From: Blastococcus sp. DSM 46786
Lineage (GTDB): Bacteria > Actinomycetota > Actinomycetes > Mycobacteriales > Geodermatophilaceae
Direction: 5' to 3'
Assembly: GCF_900109665.1 (NCBI RefSeq)
Contig: NZ_FOAO01000005.1
Coordinates: 124,001 to 188,000 of the forward strand
Length of the DNA: 64,000 nucleotides
Shown in pieces: positions 57,157 to 64,000 of the stretch. The stretch's first letter is position 1. The number at the start of each line of letters is the position of its first letter. Both the position numbers and the translations under genes were made by a program. The notes below the pieces were generated by a model that was given only the letters and a program-made list of their open reading frames with translations, did not search any database and had not been told where the DNA came from.

Positions 57157-57213
57157 CGAGTGCGACGAACCGGTGGTCATCAGAGTCCGATGACCACGAC
57201 TTCGTCGCACTCG
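57157..57213. repeat. Long inverted repeat in decayed region
   Basis: CGAGTGCGACGAA(ccg)GTGGTCATC pairs with GATGACCAC(gac)TTCGTCGCACTCG: 22 pairs, a symmetric internal 3x3 loop and a 7-base terminal loop. It lies after the methyltransferase remnant. It may be a terminator or a repeat element. Confidence 0.75.
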
Positions 57214-57516
57214 ACAGCCATCGGGCCCGATGAAGGCCGACAGGCCGTCGCCACCGGGCAAGGCCGGAGCGGCCTGCAGCGGCGCTTCGAGCGCGACGCG
57301 CACGATGTTGGCACCAGTCGCCCCGGCTTCTCCGAGATGGGCCCGGACACCGTCGAACGGGTCCGCGCGGGGGTACGCCGGACGGCGGGGCTGCGGGGCT
57401 CCGCCGAGCACGCCGTGAACCGGGCGGCGACGGCCCCGCTGCCCGCGGCGGCGGTCGAGTTGCGGCGCGGACCCGGCGGGTAGGAGCCCGGGCCTCACCG
57501 ACGAGAGGACACCCGC
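57214..57516. other. Noncoding or decayed sequence before the acyl-CoA dehydrogenase
   Basis: About 300 bases upstream of the dehydrogenase gene. Weak open frames exist on both strands, but none has a ribosome site or a recognised family. The minus frame gives FDGVRAHLGEAGATGANIVRVALEAP, which looks protein-like, but I could not identify it. No promoter identified with confidence. Confidence 0.4.
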
Positions 57517-58695
57517 ATGACCGACGACCTGGTACCCGGCGACCTCTACGCCTACGAGTCGTTGCTGGCCGACGACGAGCGCGCGGAGCTGGCCGGTATC
57601 CGCGCCTTCCTGCAGGAGGAGGTCCGGCCGGGGGTCAACGAGCACTGGGAGGCGGCGACCTTCCCGATGGAGCTGGTCCCGCGCTTCGCCGAGGCCGGCC
57701 TGGTCGGCCGCAGCTACGACACCGAGGGGTCACCGCGCGCCTCGCGGCTGTTCACCGGCTTCATCGCGCTGGAGACCGCCCGCGTCGACCCGTCGATGGC
57801 CACCTTCCTGGGCGTGCACAACGGCCTGGCGATGGGCTCGATCGTCACCCTCGGCTCCGAGGAGCAGAAGCAGCGCTGGCTGCCCGGGATGCTGGCGCTG
57901 GAGAAGATCGGCTGCTTCGCGCTGACCGAGCCGCACGGCGGCTCGGACGTCGCGCTCGGTCTGGAGACGACCGCGCGGCGGGAGGGCGACGAGTGGGTGC
58001 TCGACGGCGCCAAGCGGTGGATCGGCAACGGCACCTTCGCCGACCTCGTCGTCGTCTTCGCCCGGGACGTCGCCGACGACTCGGTGAAGACCTTCGTGGT
58101 GGAGAAGGGCACCCCCGGGTTCAGCGCCACCAAGATGGAGGGCAAGTACGCCCTGCGCACCGTGCAGAACGCCGACATCGCCTTCGAGGGCTGCCGGGTC
58201 CCGGCGGAGAACAAGCTCGAGGGCGGCAACACGTTCAAGGACGTCAACCGGGTGCTGAAGCTGACCCGCGGCGGCGTCGCGTGGAGCGCCGTCGGCTGCC
58301 AGATGGGTGCCTTCGAGGCGGCGCTGGCGTACGCGAAGGAGCGGGAGCAGTTCGGCCGCCCCATCGCCGGGTTCCAGCTGATCCAGGACCTGCTGGCCCG
58401 CATGGCCGGGAACGTCACCGCGAGCCTCGGCATGGCGGTGCGCGTCGCCCAGCTGCAGGAGGAGGGCGTCTTCCGCGACGACCACGCCGCGCTGGCGAAG
58501 AGCTACGTGACCAGCCGGGCGCGGGAGACGGTGGCGTGGGCCCGGGAGCTGCTCGGGGGCAACGGCATCCTGCTCGAGCGGGACGTCGTCCGGTTCTTCA
58601 ACGACGCCGAGGCGCTCTACTCCTACGAGGGGACGCGGGAGATCAACCAGCTCATCGTCGGGCGGGCGCTCACCGGCGTGAGCGCGTTCACCTGA
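57517..58695 (+). CDS. Acyl-CoA dehydrogenase (glutaryl-CoA dehydrogenase-like)
   Basis: 392 residues from ATG 57517 (GAGAGGA upstream). ACAD motifs CFALTEPHGGSDVALGLETTARREGDEWVLDGAKRWIGNG and YAKEREQFGRPIAGFQLIQDLLARMA. The helix LKLTRGGVAWSAVG matches glutaryl-CoA dehydrogenases (TRYGIAWG in the family). The catalytic Glu in YSYEGTREINQLIVGRALTG is the usual position. It oxidises a short or dicarboxylic acyl-CoA, electrons going to ETF. Complete and likely active. Confidence 0.92.
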   Translation: MTDDLVPGDLYAYESLLADDERAELAGIRAFLQEEVRPGVNEHWEAATFPMELVPRFAEAGLVGRSYDTEGSPRASRLFTGFIALETARVDPSMATFLGVHNGLAMGSIVTLGSEEQKQRWLPGMLALEKIGCFALTEPHGGSDVALGLETTARREGDEWVLDGAKRWIGNGTFADLVVVFARDVADDSVKTFVVEKGTPGFSATKMEGKYALRTVQNADIAFEGCRVPAENKLEGGNTFKDVNRVLKLTRGGVAWSAVGCQMGAFEAALAYAKEREQFGRPIAGFQLIQDLLARMAGNVTASLGMAVRVAQLQEEGVFRDDHAALAKSYVTSRARETVAWARELLGGNGILLERDVVRFFNDAEALYSYEGTREINQLIVGRALTGVSAFT

Positions 58696-58705
58696 GCCGG
58701 CGAGT

Positions 58706-58747
58706 GCGCCCCGCCCCGCCCCGGGTCAGGGGGGCGGGCCGGGGCGC
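58706..58747. terminator. GC-rich bidirectional hairpin terminator
   Basis: GCGCCCCGCCCCGCC (58706-58720) pairs with 58733-58747 at 14 of 15 positions, between the convergent dehydrogenase and glycosyltransferase-operon genes. Confidence 0.8.
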
Positions 58748-58751
58748 GGTC

Positions 58752-58997
58752 TCAGGCGCCGAGGACGGCGGTGCGCGCCAGGTACAGCAGCACCACGACG
58801 GCGACCGCCGCGGCCAGCCCGACCCACAGCCGGCGCTCGCGCACCCGGTCGGCCTCGGTCTCGTCGGCCAGCGCGACCGGGTCGGCCCACACCGGGGGCA
58901 GCCCGCCGCAGCGGGCGAGCAGCTCCTCGGTGAGCACGACCGGCGGGCTGACCCGGAACGGCTGCCCGGCCCCCACCAGGCGGTGGACGGTGCTCAT
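58752..58997 (-). CDS. Small membrane protein, last gene of the glycan-type operon
   Basis: 81 residues, ATGA overlap with the glycosyltransferase gene. A soluble N-terminal half (PFRVSPPVVLTEELLARCGGLPPVWADPVALADETEADRVRE) is followed by a C-terminal membrane helix (LWVGLAAAVAVVVLLYLARTAVL). Probably a partner of the glycosyltransferase, comparable in size and position to small accessory subunits of polysaccharide synthases. No family recognised. Confidence 0.8.
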   Translation of the reverse strand: MSTVHRLVGAGQPFRVSPPVVLTEELLARCGGLPPVWADPVALADETEADRVRERRLWVGLAAAVAVVVLLYLARTAVLGA

Positions 58998-60475
58998 GCG
59001 GTGACCCTCCCGGTCTTCTCGGTCTTGTCCCAGGTCATCGCCGCCCCGCGGAACTCCTTGACGTAGGCGTCCACGGTGATCGCGCACATCAGCGGCCCGA
59101 AGCCGACGAGGTAGAGCGCCAGCGGCGTCAGCGGCCGCCCCCAGCGGGTGCCCTCCAGCTTCCGCACGCCGTAGGCCAGCGGGATGCAGAGCACCAGCCA
59201 GCTGTAGACGAACAGCGTCCACACCGTCTCCGCGGTGCCCGACAGCGGGACGACGCCGGGGAAGGCGGCCGACAGCAGGACGACGAAGGAGATCGCGCCC
59301 GGGAACAGCAGCGCCTCGCGCCACACCGTGAACCCGGTGCGCGGGTCGACCGACATCGTCAGCGTGATCATGAAGACGAAGGTCGCGATCGGCACGAACA
59401 CCGCCGCCCCGAACACCTCCGAAGCCAGTTCGCTGTCGAGCAGGTACAGCCCGGTGAGGCCGATCGAGGTGAGCAGCATCGCCACCGGCAGCAGCAGGAT
59501 CGCGAACCAGAAGACGCCGAAGAAGAAGCCGCCCAGCCCCGGGTGCACCGACCGGCGGAACCACAGGTGCCGGTACATCGAGGTGATCTGCACGTTGCCG
59601 CGGGCCCAGCGCAGCCGCTGCTTCCACAGCGCGTCGACGCCGGCCGGCTCCTCGGCCAGCACGCGGGCGTGCGGCTCGAAGACGACCCGGCGCCCGGCGA
59701 GCTGGGTGCGGAAGGTCGTGACGGTGTCCTCGGCCAGCGACGAGGTGTCGATCTGGCCGCCGATCGCCACGAGGTTCTCGCGCGAGTGCAGCTGCGCGCC
59801 ACCGGCCAGGCACGCCATCGCGCCGGCGACGTTCTGCGCCCGGCGGGAGGCGGCCTGCGCGGCCAGGTAGTCGAACCCGATGAAGCGGGTGATGCCCTCC
59901 GGGTCACCGCTGCCCTCGCGGATGTAGGCGGTGACCGCGCCGACGGTGGGATCGGCCAGGTGGCGGGTCATCTTGCGCAGCGAGGCCGGCTCGTAGATGA
60001 CGTCGGCGTCCATGATCAGGAGCGCCTCCATCCAGTCGTCGGCGAGGATCTCGCGCAGCCCGTGGTTGAGGGTGTGCGCCTTGCCCTCGCCGCCCTTCTC
60101 GCGGCGCAGGTGCACGACCCGGCCCGGGAAGCGCGCGGCGCAGGCGGCGAGCACCGCGGGGGTGTCGTCGGTGCTGGCGTCGTCGACCACGTACACGCGC
60201 AGCCGGTCGGGCGGGTAGTCCAGCCCCATCAGCCGCTCGATCGACGTGGTGAGCACCGCGGCCTCGTTCCAGGCCGGGATCACCACCGCGACGTTGGGCA
60301 GGTACGGGCCGGTCTCCCGGTAGTGGTTGCGCACCGCGTGGAACGGGATGACGAGGAACTGCGCCAGCCCGGCCACGACGGGGACCGCCCCGACGCCGAC
60401 CAGCACCAGCAGGAAGACGGTCAGCGCCGTCTCACCGATCGCGGCCACGTCGGTGCCCGCGGCGAGGATGGTCAC
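58994..60475 (-). CDS. Membrane family 2 glycosyltransferase (processive synthase type)
   Basis: 493 residues from GTG 60475. One N-terminal helix, a cytoplasmic GT-A domain and four or five C-terminal helices. Catalytic motifs: VVIPAWNE, VVDDASTDDT (Asp), MDADVIYEP (DxD), LAEDTVTT (acid/base ED) and WKQRLRWARGN (QxxRW). All hallmarks of processive beta-glycan synthases such as PgaC/NodC/hyaluronan synthase are present. It uses a nucleotide sugar and exports the chain. Acts with the PIG-L fusion, ATP-grasp and PHP proteins of the operon. Confidence 0.93.
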   Translation of the reverse strand: MTILAAGTDVAAIGETALTVFLLVLVGVGAVPVVAGLAQFLVIPFHAVRNHYRETGPYLPNVAVVIPAWNEAAVLTTSIERLMGLDYPPDRLRVYVVDDASTDDTPAVLAACAARFPGRVVHLRREKGGEGKAHTLNHGLREILADDWMEALLIMDADVIYEPASLRKMTRHLADPTVGAVTAYIREGSGDPEGITRFIGFDYLAAQAASRRAQNVAGAMACLAGGAQLHSRENLVAIGGQIDTSSLAEDTVTTFRTQLAGRRVVFEPHARVLAEEPAGVDALWKQRLRWARGNVQITSMYRHLWFRRSVHPGLGGFFFGVFWFAILLLPVAMLLTSIGLTGLYLLDSELASEVFGAAVFVPIATFVFMITLTMSVDPRTGFTVWREALLFPGAISFVVLLSAAFPGVVPLSGTAETVWTLFVYSWLVLCIPLAYGVRKLEGTRWGRPLTPLALYLVGFGPLMCAITVDAYVKEFRGAAMTWDKTEKTGRVTA

Positions 60476-61221
60476 CGGGCACCGACCAGCCGGGTCGCCG
60501 ACGCCGCGTCCGCCACCCAGGAGTAGCGGCCCACGGTCGTCGCGTCGTGGCTGTCGGTGGAGCCGACCAGGGTCACGCCGGCGGCGGCGAGGGCCAGCAC
60601 CACGCGGGGGCCGGGGCAGCGCCACTTCTCGTTGACCTCGACGGTCGTGCCGGTGCGCACCGCGGCGTCGGCGATCGCGGCCACGTGCTCGTCGAGCAGC
60701 TCGCTCTCGTGCAGCCCGATCTTGGGCAGCAGCGAGAAGAGGTGGGCGAGCTGGCCGCGACCGGCCCGCTCCATCGCCCGCACGGTGGCCTCGACGAGGA
60801 TCGACAGCGCGTCCTGGCCGGACAGCCCGCCCTCGATCTCCTCGAGCGTGCGGCGGGGGCTCCACGGGCCGTCCGGCCCGGGGAACTGGTGGTCGGCGAT
60901 GAGGATGCGGTCCACTCCGCCCGGCCCGACCACGAGGTCCTCGGGCACGTCCAGGCGCCCCGAGGCGTCCAGGATCTTCGCCTCGACGCCGGTGAGCACC
61001 TCCAGCCCCTCGACGCGGGGGAGCGCGGCCACCTCGGCGAGGAAGCCGGGCACCCACGTCGTCGTCGTCCGGACGTGGTCGACCATGCGGATGCTGGCCA
61101 GGCCCGTGTCGCGGGCGGCGACCAGGTTCTCCGCCGGCGCGCTCACCGCGTCGTCGGACCAGGTGGAGTGCACGTGGTGGTCGGTCAGCAGCAGGTCGAG
61201 GTCCTGCACGGCGGTGGTCAT
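60472..61221 (-). CDS. PHP-domain phosphoesterase
   Basis: 249 residues. PHP motifs: LTDHHVHSTWSDDAVSAP (HxH), MVDHVRTTTTW, a Glu/Lys pair GVEAKILD, IADHQFP, and the C-terminal GSTDSHDATTVGRY (D/H metal ligands). This fold covers histidinol phosphatase-like enzymes and other metal phosphoesterases. Both ends overlap neighbouring genes. It probably removes a phosphate in the pathway run by this operon. Confidence 0.9.
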   Translation of the reverse strand: MTTAVQDLDLLLTDHHVHSTWSDDAVSAPAENLVAARDTGLASIRMVDHVRTTTTWVPGFLAEVAALPRVEGLEVLTGVEAKILDASGRLDVPEDLVVGPGGVDRILIADHQFPGPDGPWSPRRTLEEIEGGLSGQDALSILVEATVRAMERAGRGQLAHLFSLLPKIGLHESELLDEHVAAIADAAVRTGTTVEVNEKWRCPGPRVVLALAAAGVTLVGSTDSHDATTVGRYSWVADAASATRLVGAR

Positions 61222-62207
61222 CGGGCGGCCTCCTCGGCGACGACGTCGGACGGGGCGAGGAAGACGTCCTCGAGGTAGCGGACGACGGCGAGCTCGCGGA
61301 ACGGCACCTCGGCCGGCAGCGGCCGGCCCAGCGCCAGGTCCAGGGCGAGCGAGGGCATGTCGACGCCGGCGGCGACGGTCAGCGGCATCGCACCGGGGAA
61401 GCGCGGGTTGACCTCCAGCAGGGCCGGGCGGCCCTCGGCGTCGCGGCGCAGCTGCACGTTCGCCACCCCGACCAGCCCGATGGCGGCGGCCACCCGGCGG
61501 GCGGTCTCATCCAGCTCCGGGTCGGCCACGGTGGCCCCGGCGACCGAGACGCCCGAGTCGACCCGCAGCCGCGAGCGCGGGACGGCGGCGACCACGTGCC
61601 CGTCGGCATCCGCGAGGGTGTCGACCGAGTACTCGTCGCCGGGCAGGTGAGCCTGGACGAGGGTGTCCTCGTCGCGGCCGAGGGCGCGCAGCGCGGCAGC
61701 GTCCTCGACCAGGTGCACCCCGCGGGAGCCGGCGCCGCGGCGCGGCTTGACGATCACCGGGTAGTCCCAGCTGTCGGCGTCGGTCTCGCCCAGCAGCGCG
61801 GTGCGCGGGGTGGGCAGGACGTCGGCGCACCGCCGGGCCAGCGCGTACTTGTCCAGGCAGACCTCGAGGGTCTCCAGGCTCGGGGCGGCCAGCGTGGTGC
61901 CGACGGCGTCCAGGCGCTTGCGCTCGGCGGCCAGCCGCGGCAGCTCGACGTCGACGGTGGAGAACAGCACGTCGACCCGCTCGCGTTCGCACAGCGCGAC
62001 CAGGTGGTCGACGAACTCCTCGCTCAGGCCCGGCCGGACCAGGTGCCGGGCACCGGCCTCGACCAGGTAGAGGCCGCTGGCAAGGGGGTCCATGTCCGCC
62101 GCGAGGAGCACGACGTCGTCGCGCCGGGCCAGCGAGCGCAGCACGGCGATGCCGGCGGGGCCGCCCGCTCCGGTGACGAGGACGCGGGTGGGGGTGGGGT
62201 CAGACAC
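61218..62207 (-). CDS. ATP-grasp ligase (carbamoyl-phosphate-synthetase-like)
   Basis: 329 residues from GTG 62207 (GGAGCG upstream). N-terminal pre-ATP-grasp Rossmann domain RVLVTGAGGPAGIAVLRSLARRDDVVLLAADMD, then an ATP-grasp domain with YPVIVKPRRGAGSRGVHLVED and VNPRFPGAMPLTVAAGVDMP (metal-binding Glu/Asn in LLEVNPRFP). It joins a carboxylate to an amino or similar nucleophile using ATP. Substrate unknown. It overlaps both the PIG-L fusion and PHP genes. Confidence 0.9.
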   Translation of the reverse strand: MSDPTPTRVLVTGAGGPAGIAVLRSLARRDDVVLLAADMDPLASGLYLVEAGARHLVRPGLSEEFVDHLVALCERERVDVLFSTVDVELPRLAAERKRLDAVGTTLAAPSLETLEVCLDKYALARRCADVLPTPRTALLGETDADSWDYPVIVKPRRGAGSRGVHLVEDAAALRALGRDEDTLVQAHLPGDEYSVDTLADADGHVVAAVPRSRLRVDSGVSVAGATVADPELDETARRVAAAIGLVGVANVQLRRDAEGRPALLEVNPRFPGAMPLTVAAGVDMPSLALDLALGRPLPAEVPFRELAVVRYLEDVFLAPSDVVAEEAAR

Positions 62208-63282
62208 CGAAACGCTCCGGGGTGGTCGAGGTGGCGGGGGTGGGGTGCTGGAAGGCGGACTCGCTGGTCGCGCCGACGACGCCACCGGCGTCGCGGACCA
62301 CCTCGAGCGGTTCGCAGTACTGGCCGCCGCTGCCGTAGCGGGACCAGTAGCGGGCGGTGGCCAGGACGAAGTCGTCCTGGAGGTAGGCGCGGATGCCGGC
62401 CTGCGAGCGGAAGCTCTTGAGCAGGTCGAGCTTGGTGCGCGTGAACCCGTCGATGGAGACGAAGCGGGACGGCCGGAAGTCGATCGTGGCCGAGGGGCTC
62501 TGGAAGCACGCGACGGTCGGCACGTTCCGGGTCGCGACGGTCGCGGCCTGGTGCACCGCCCGGTGGTCCTGGTGCCGGTCGTTGGCCGAGTGCGTGTAGA
62601 CGATCGTCGGCCGCACCTCGGCCACGACGCGCTCGATGATCGACATGGTCGGGTCCATCGGGCTGATCCGGGTGTCCTCGAGGTCCTCGAGGAAGAGGCG
62701 GGCGCCGATCAGCTCGGCGGCGGCCAGCGACTCGTCCTGCCGGTCGTCGACCTCACCGCCGCGGGCGCCGCGGGAGAGCGTGAGGATGACGACCTGGTCG
62801 CCGGCGGAGCGGTGCGCGGCGAGGGTGCCGCCGACGCCGATCTCGACGTCGTCGGGGTGGGCGCCGATGGCCAGCACCGTCTGCCGCTGCGGAGCGGCGG
62901 CGCGCCTGGCCTGCGCGGTCTCGGCCAGCCGGCGGATCGTCGCGGCGAGGGTGTCCTTGGGCACCGGCTTGACGAGGAACTCGTCGGCCTGGCGGCGCAG
63001 GGCGTCCACGGCGTAGTCGACCGACGCGTGCGCCGTCATCACCGTCACCGGCAGGTCCGGGCGGAGCTGGCGGAGCCGATCGAGGAACTCCAGCCCGGTC
63101 ATGCCCGGCATCTCGATGTCGGTGATCGCGGCGTCGAACTCGGTGCGGGCGGCGAGGGCGAGCGCCTCGAGCGGGTCCGCGCACGTGGTCACGGCCATGC
63201 CGCCCCGCTGCAGCACGGTGCGCACGAAGAGTGCGGTGTCGGGGTCGTCGTCGACGACCAGGACGTGCAGGGCACCGTCCAC
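62200..63282 (-). CDS. Response regulator-PIG-L (LmbE) deacetylase fusion
   Basis: 360 residues from GTG 63282 (GGGAGCC upstream). Residues 1-125 form a receiver domain: VLVVDDDPD, phospho-Asp in AAITDIEMPGMTG, conserved Thr/Lys (VMTAHAS, FLVKPVPKD). Residues 135-350 form a PIG-L domain: AIGAHPDDVEIGVGG (zinc His-x-x-Asp-Asp) and YTHSANDRHQDHRAVHQA. PIG-L enzymes deacetylate N-acetylglucosamine-linked molecules. The fusion makes a deacetylase whose activity may be set by phosphorylation. First gene of the operon. Confidence 0.92.
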   Translation of the reverse strand: MDGALHVLVVDDDPDTALFVRTVLQRGGMAVTTCADPLEALALAARTEFDAAITDIEMPGMTGLEFLDRLRQLRPDLPVTVMTAHASVDYAVDALRRQADEFLVKPVPKDTLAATIRRLAETAQARRAAAPQRQTVLAIGAHPDDVEIGVGGTLAAHRSAGDQVVILTLSRGARGGEVDDRQDESLAAAELIGARLFLEDLEDTRISPMDPTMSIIERVVAEVRPTIVYTHSANDRHQDHRAVHQAATVATRNVPTVACFQSPSATIDFRPSRFVSIDGFTRTKLDLLKSFRSQAGIRAYLQDDFVLATARYWSRYGSGGQYCEPLEVVRDAGGVVGATSESAFQHPTPATSTTPERFGV

Positions 63283-63470
63283 GGTTCCGGCTCCCGTCGG
63301 TCGGGTCCCCCGGGCGTGCCGGGAGGGGGAACGAGGTGTCCCCGCGGGGGTTGACGGCCGCACCGGCCGGTCCCATGAGCCGGGCTCCCCGCCCCTCACC
63401 CGATGGGGTGGGCCGGCCCGGCCGGGCGAACGGCCGCCTGCTCAAGCCGGCCGGCCGCCGTGCCGATCAC

Positions 63471-63486
63471 CCGGTCAGGTGACCGG
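63471..63486. promoter_or_regulatory. Palindrome in the divergent promoter region of the glycan-type operon
   Basis: CCGGTCA and TGACCGG with a 2-base centre, a 16-bp site 47 bases upstream of the OmpR-type regulator gene in the 250-bp intergenic space. Candidate operator for either direction. Confidence 0.45.
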
Positions 63487-63532
63487 AGGACCAGCCTCCG
63501 CACGCTGAGCGAGCAAGCGAGGAGGAGGCGTC

Positions 63533-64000
63533 GTGCCGGATCAGTCCGTGCTCGTGGTGGAGGACACCCCGGAGATCCGCGAGCTCGTGACCACGGTGCT
63601 CGGGCGCGCCGGGTTGGCCGTGCGCGCCGTCGGTACCGGGGCCGAGGCCCTCGAGGAGGTGCGGCGCGACCCGCCGGACCTGATCGTGCTCGACCTCGGG
63701 CTCCCGGACGCCGACGGCACCGAGGTGTGCCGGCAGATCCGCGCTCGGACGCCCTGCTACGTGCTCATGCTCACCGCCCGTGCCGAGGAGGTCGACCTGC
63801 TCATCGGGCTGGCCGTCGGCGCCGACGGGTACATGGCCAAGCCGTTCTCGCCGCGCGAGCTCGTGGCCCGCGTGCAGGCGATGCTCCGCTTCCCGCGGAC
63901 CGCCCCGCAGCCGGTCGCGGAGCCGGCCGCGGTGGCCGAGTCGGTGCGCCGGCTCGCCGAGCTCGAGGTCGACGAGGACAGCCGCGAGGTCCGGGTCGAC
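63533..64000 (+). CDS. OmpR/PhoB-type response regulator, 3' end cut by window
   Basis: 156 residues are visible from GTG 63533, with GGAGGAGG upstream. Receiver domain: VLVVEDTPE, phospho-Asp in LIVLDLGLPDADG, Lys in YMAKPFSPRELV. The winged-helix DNA-binding domain is just beginning (LAELEVDEDSREVRVD). Divergent from the response regulator-PIG-L operon. It may control that operon, with its kinase probably further downstream, outside the window. Confidence 0.92.
   Translation, partial: MPDQSVLVVEDTPEIRELVTTVLGRAGLAVRAVGTGAEALEEVRRDPPDLIVLDLGLPDADGTEVCRQIRARTPCYVLMLTARAEEVDLLIGLAVGADGYMAKPFSPRELVARVQAMLRFPRTAPQPVAEPAAVAESVRRLAELEVDEDSREVRVD

Noticed and set aside
57073..57483. A 136-codon ORF after the methyltransferase remnant
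   Set aside because: It crosses the inverted repeat, has no ribosome site and matches no known family.
1..64000. CRISPR arrays, insertion sequences or prophage genes
   Set aside because: No regularly spaced repeats, transposases, integrases or phage structural genes were found.

Overview
The window is about 64 kb of very GC-rich DNA. It has frequent GTG starts, GTGA/ATGA stop-start overlaps between genes, many leaderless-looking starts, a MetNIQ locus under a SAM riboswitch, IdeR/DtxR-type iron boxes and a tmRNA tag ending in ALAA. This is an actinobacterial chromosome. The gene content and repeats look like Geodermatophilaceae (Blastococcus/Geodermatophilus/Modestobacter), but that family assignment is inference. 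I see no prophage, transposase, integrase or CRISPR array.

Layout. 1-6.2 kb: 3' end of a CorA-type Mg transporter, a sulfotransferase-like/class IV aminotransferase pair, tmRNA, then a SAM-I riboswitch, a Cys-containing RRHVDL leader peptide and metNIQ. 6.2-11.5 kb: hexapeptide acetyltransferase, TetR, MFS exporter, membrane class III adenylate cyclase, K+ channel with an RCK domain. 11.5-21.3 kb: lipid region with two acyl-CoA ligases, patatin, secreted glycerophosphodiesterase, and a TetR with a 30-bp operator divergent from two adjacent acyl-CoA dehydrogenases and an enoyl-CoA hydratase. 21.3-28.3 kb: NarL-type two-component system, secreted HYR/FIMAH protein, MarR divergent from YceI, and a remnant of a second MarR. 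28.4-34.4 kb: GNAT, TypA/BipA, a DUF5994-like protein, an epimerase gene broken by a repeat element, and a TauE exporter with its own RRHVDL leader peptide and hairpin.

34.5-40.1 kb: ECF sigma factor divergent from a zinc-finger anti-sigma factor and a copper-handling operon (CopC-CopD fusion, YcnI, SCO1, membrane protein). 40.1-44.4 kb: nucleotidyltransferase plus CDP-glycerol-type glycerophosphotransferase, M23 peptidase, AraC regulator, VOC protein, tRNA-Ala(GGC). 44.4-48.7 kb: gene remnants after the tRNA, an acyl-CoA ligase, two SGNH hydrolases. 48.6-53.8 kb: orphan FlbD-like protein and an uncharacterised membrane/cupredoxin-like operon beside a MerR regulator. The operon and a second small membrane gene share one promoter architecture. 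53.8-57.5 kb: iron region (siderophore-interacting protein, substrate-binding protein, bacterioferritin, bacterioferritin-associated ferredoxin, two iron boxes) followed by decayed genes. 57.5-64 kb: acyl-CoA dehydrogenase, then a tightly overlapping five-gene operon encoding a response regulator-PIG-L deacetylase fusion, an ATP-grasp enzyme, a PHP phosphoesterase, a membrane family 2 glycosyltransferase and a small membrane protein, divergent from an OmpR-type response regulator cut by the window end.

Best candidates for undescribed biology: (i) the MerR operon with duplicated GTRAC-N10-GTYAC promoters, (ii) the response regulator/PIG-L/ATP-grasp/PHP/GT2 operon, (iii) the riboswitch-plus-leader-peptide control of metNIQ and the matching leader at tauE, and (iv) a hairpin repeat family, one copy of which sits inside and breaks an epimerase gene.
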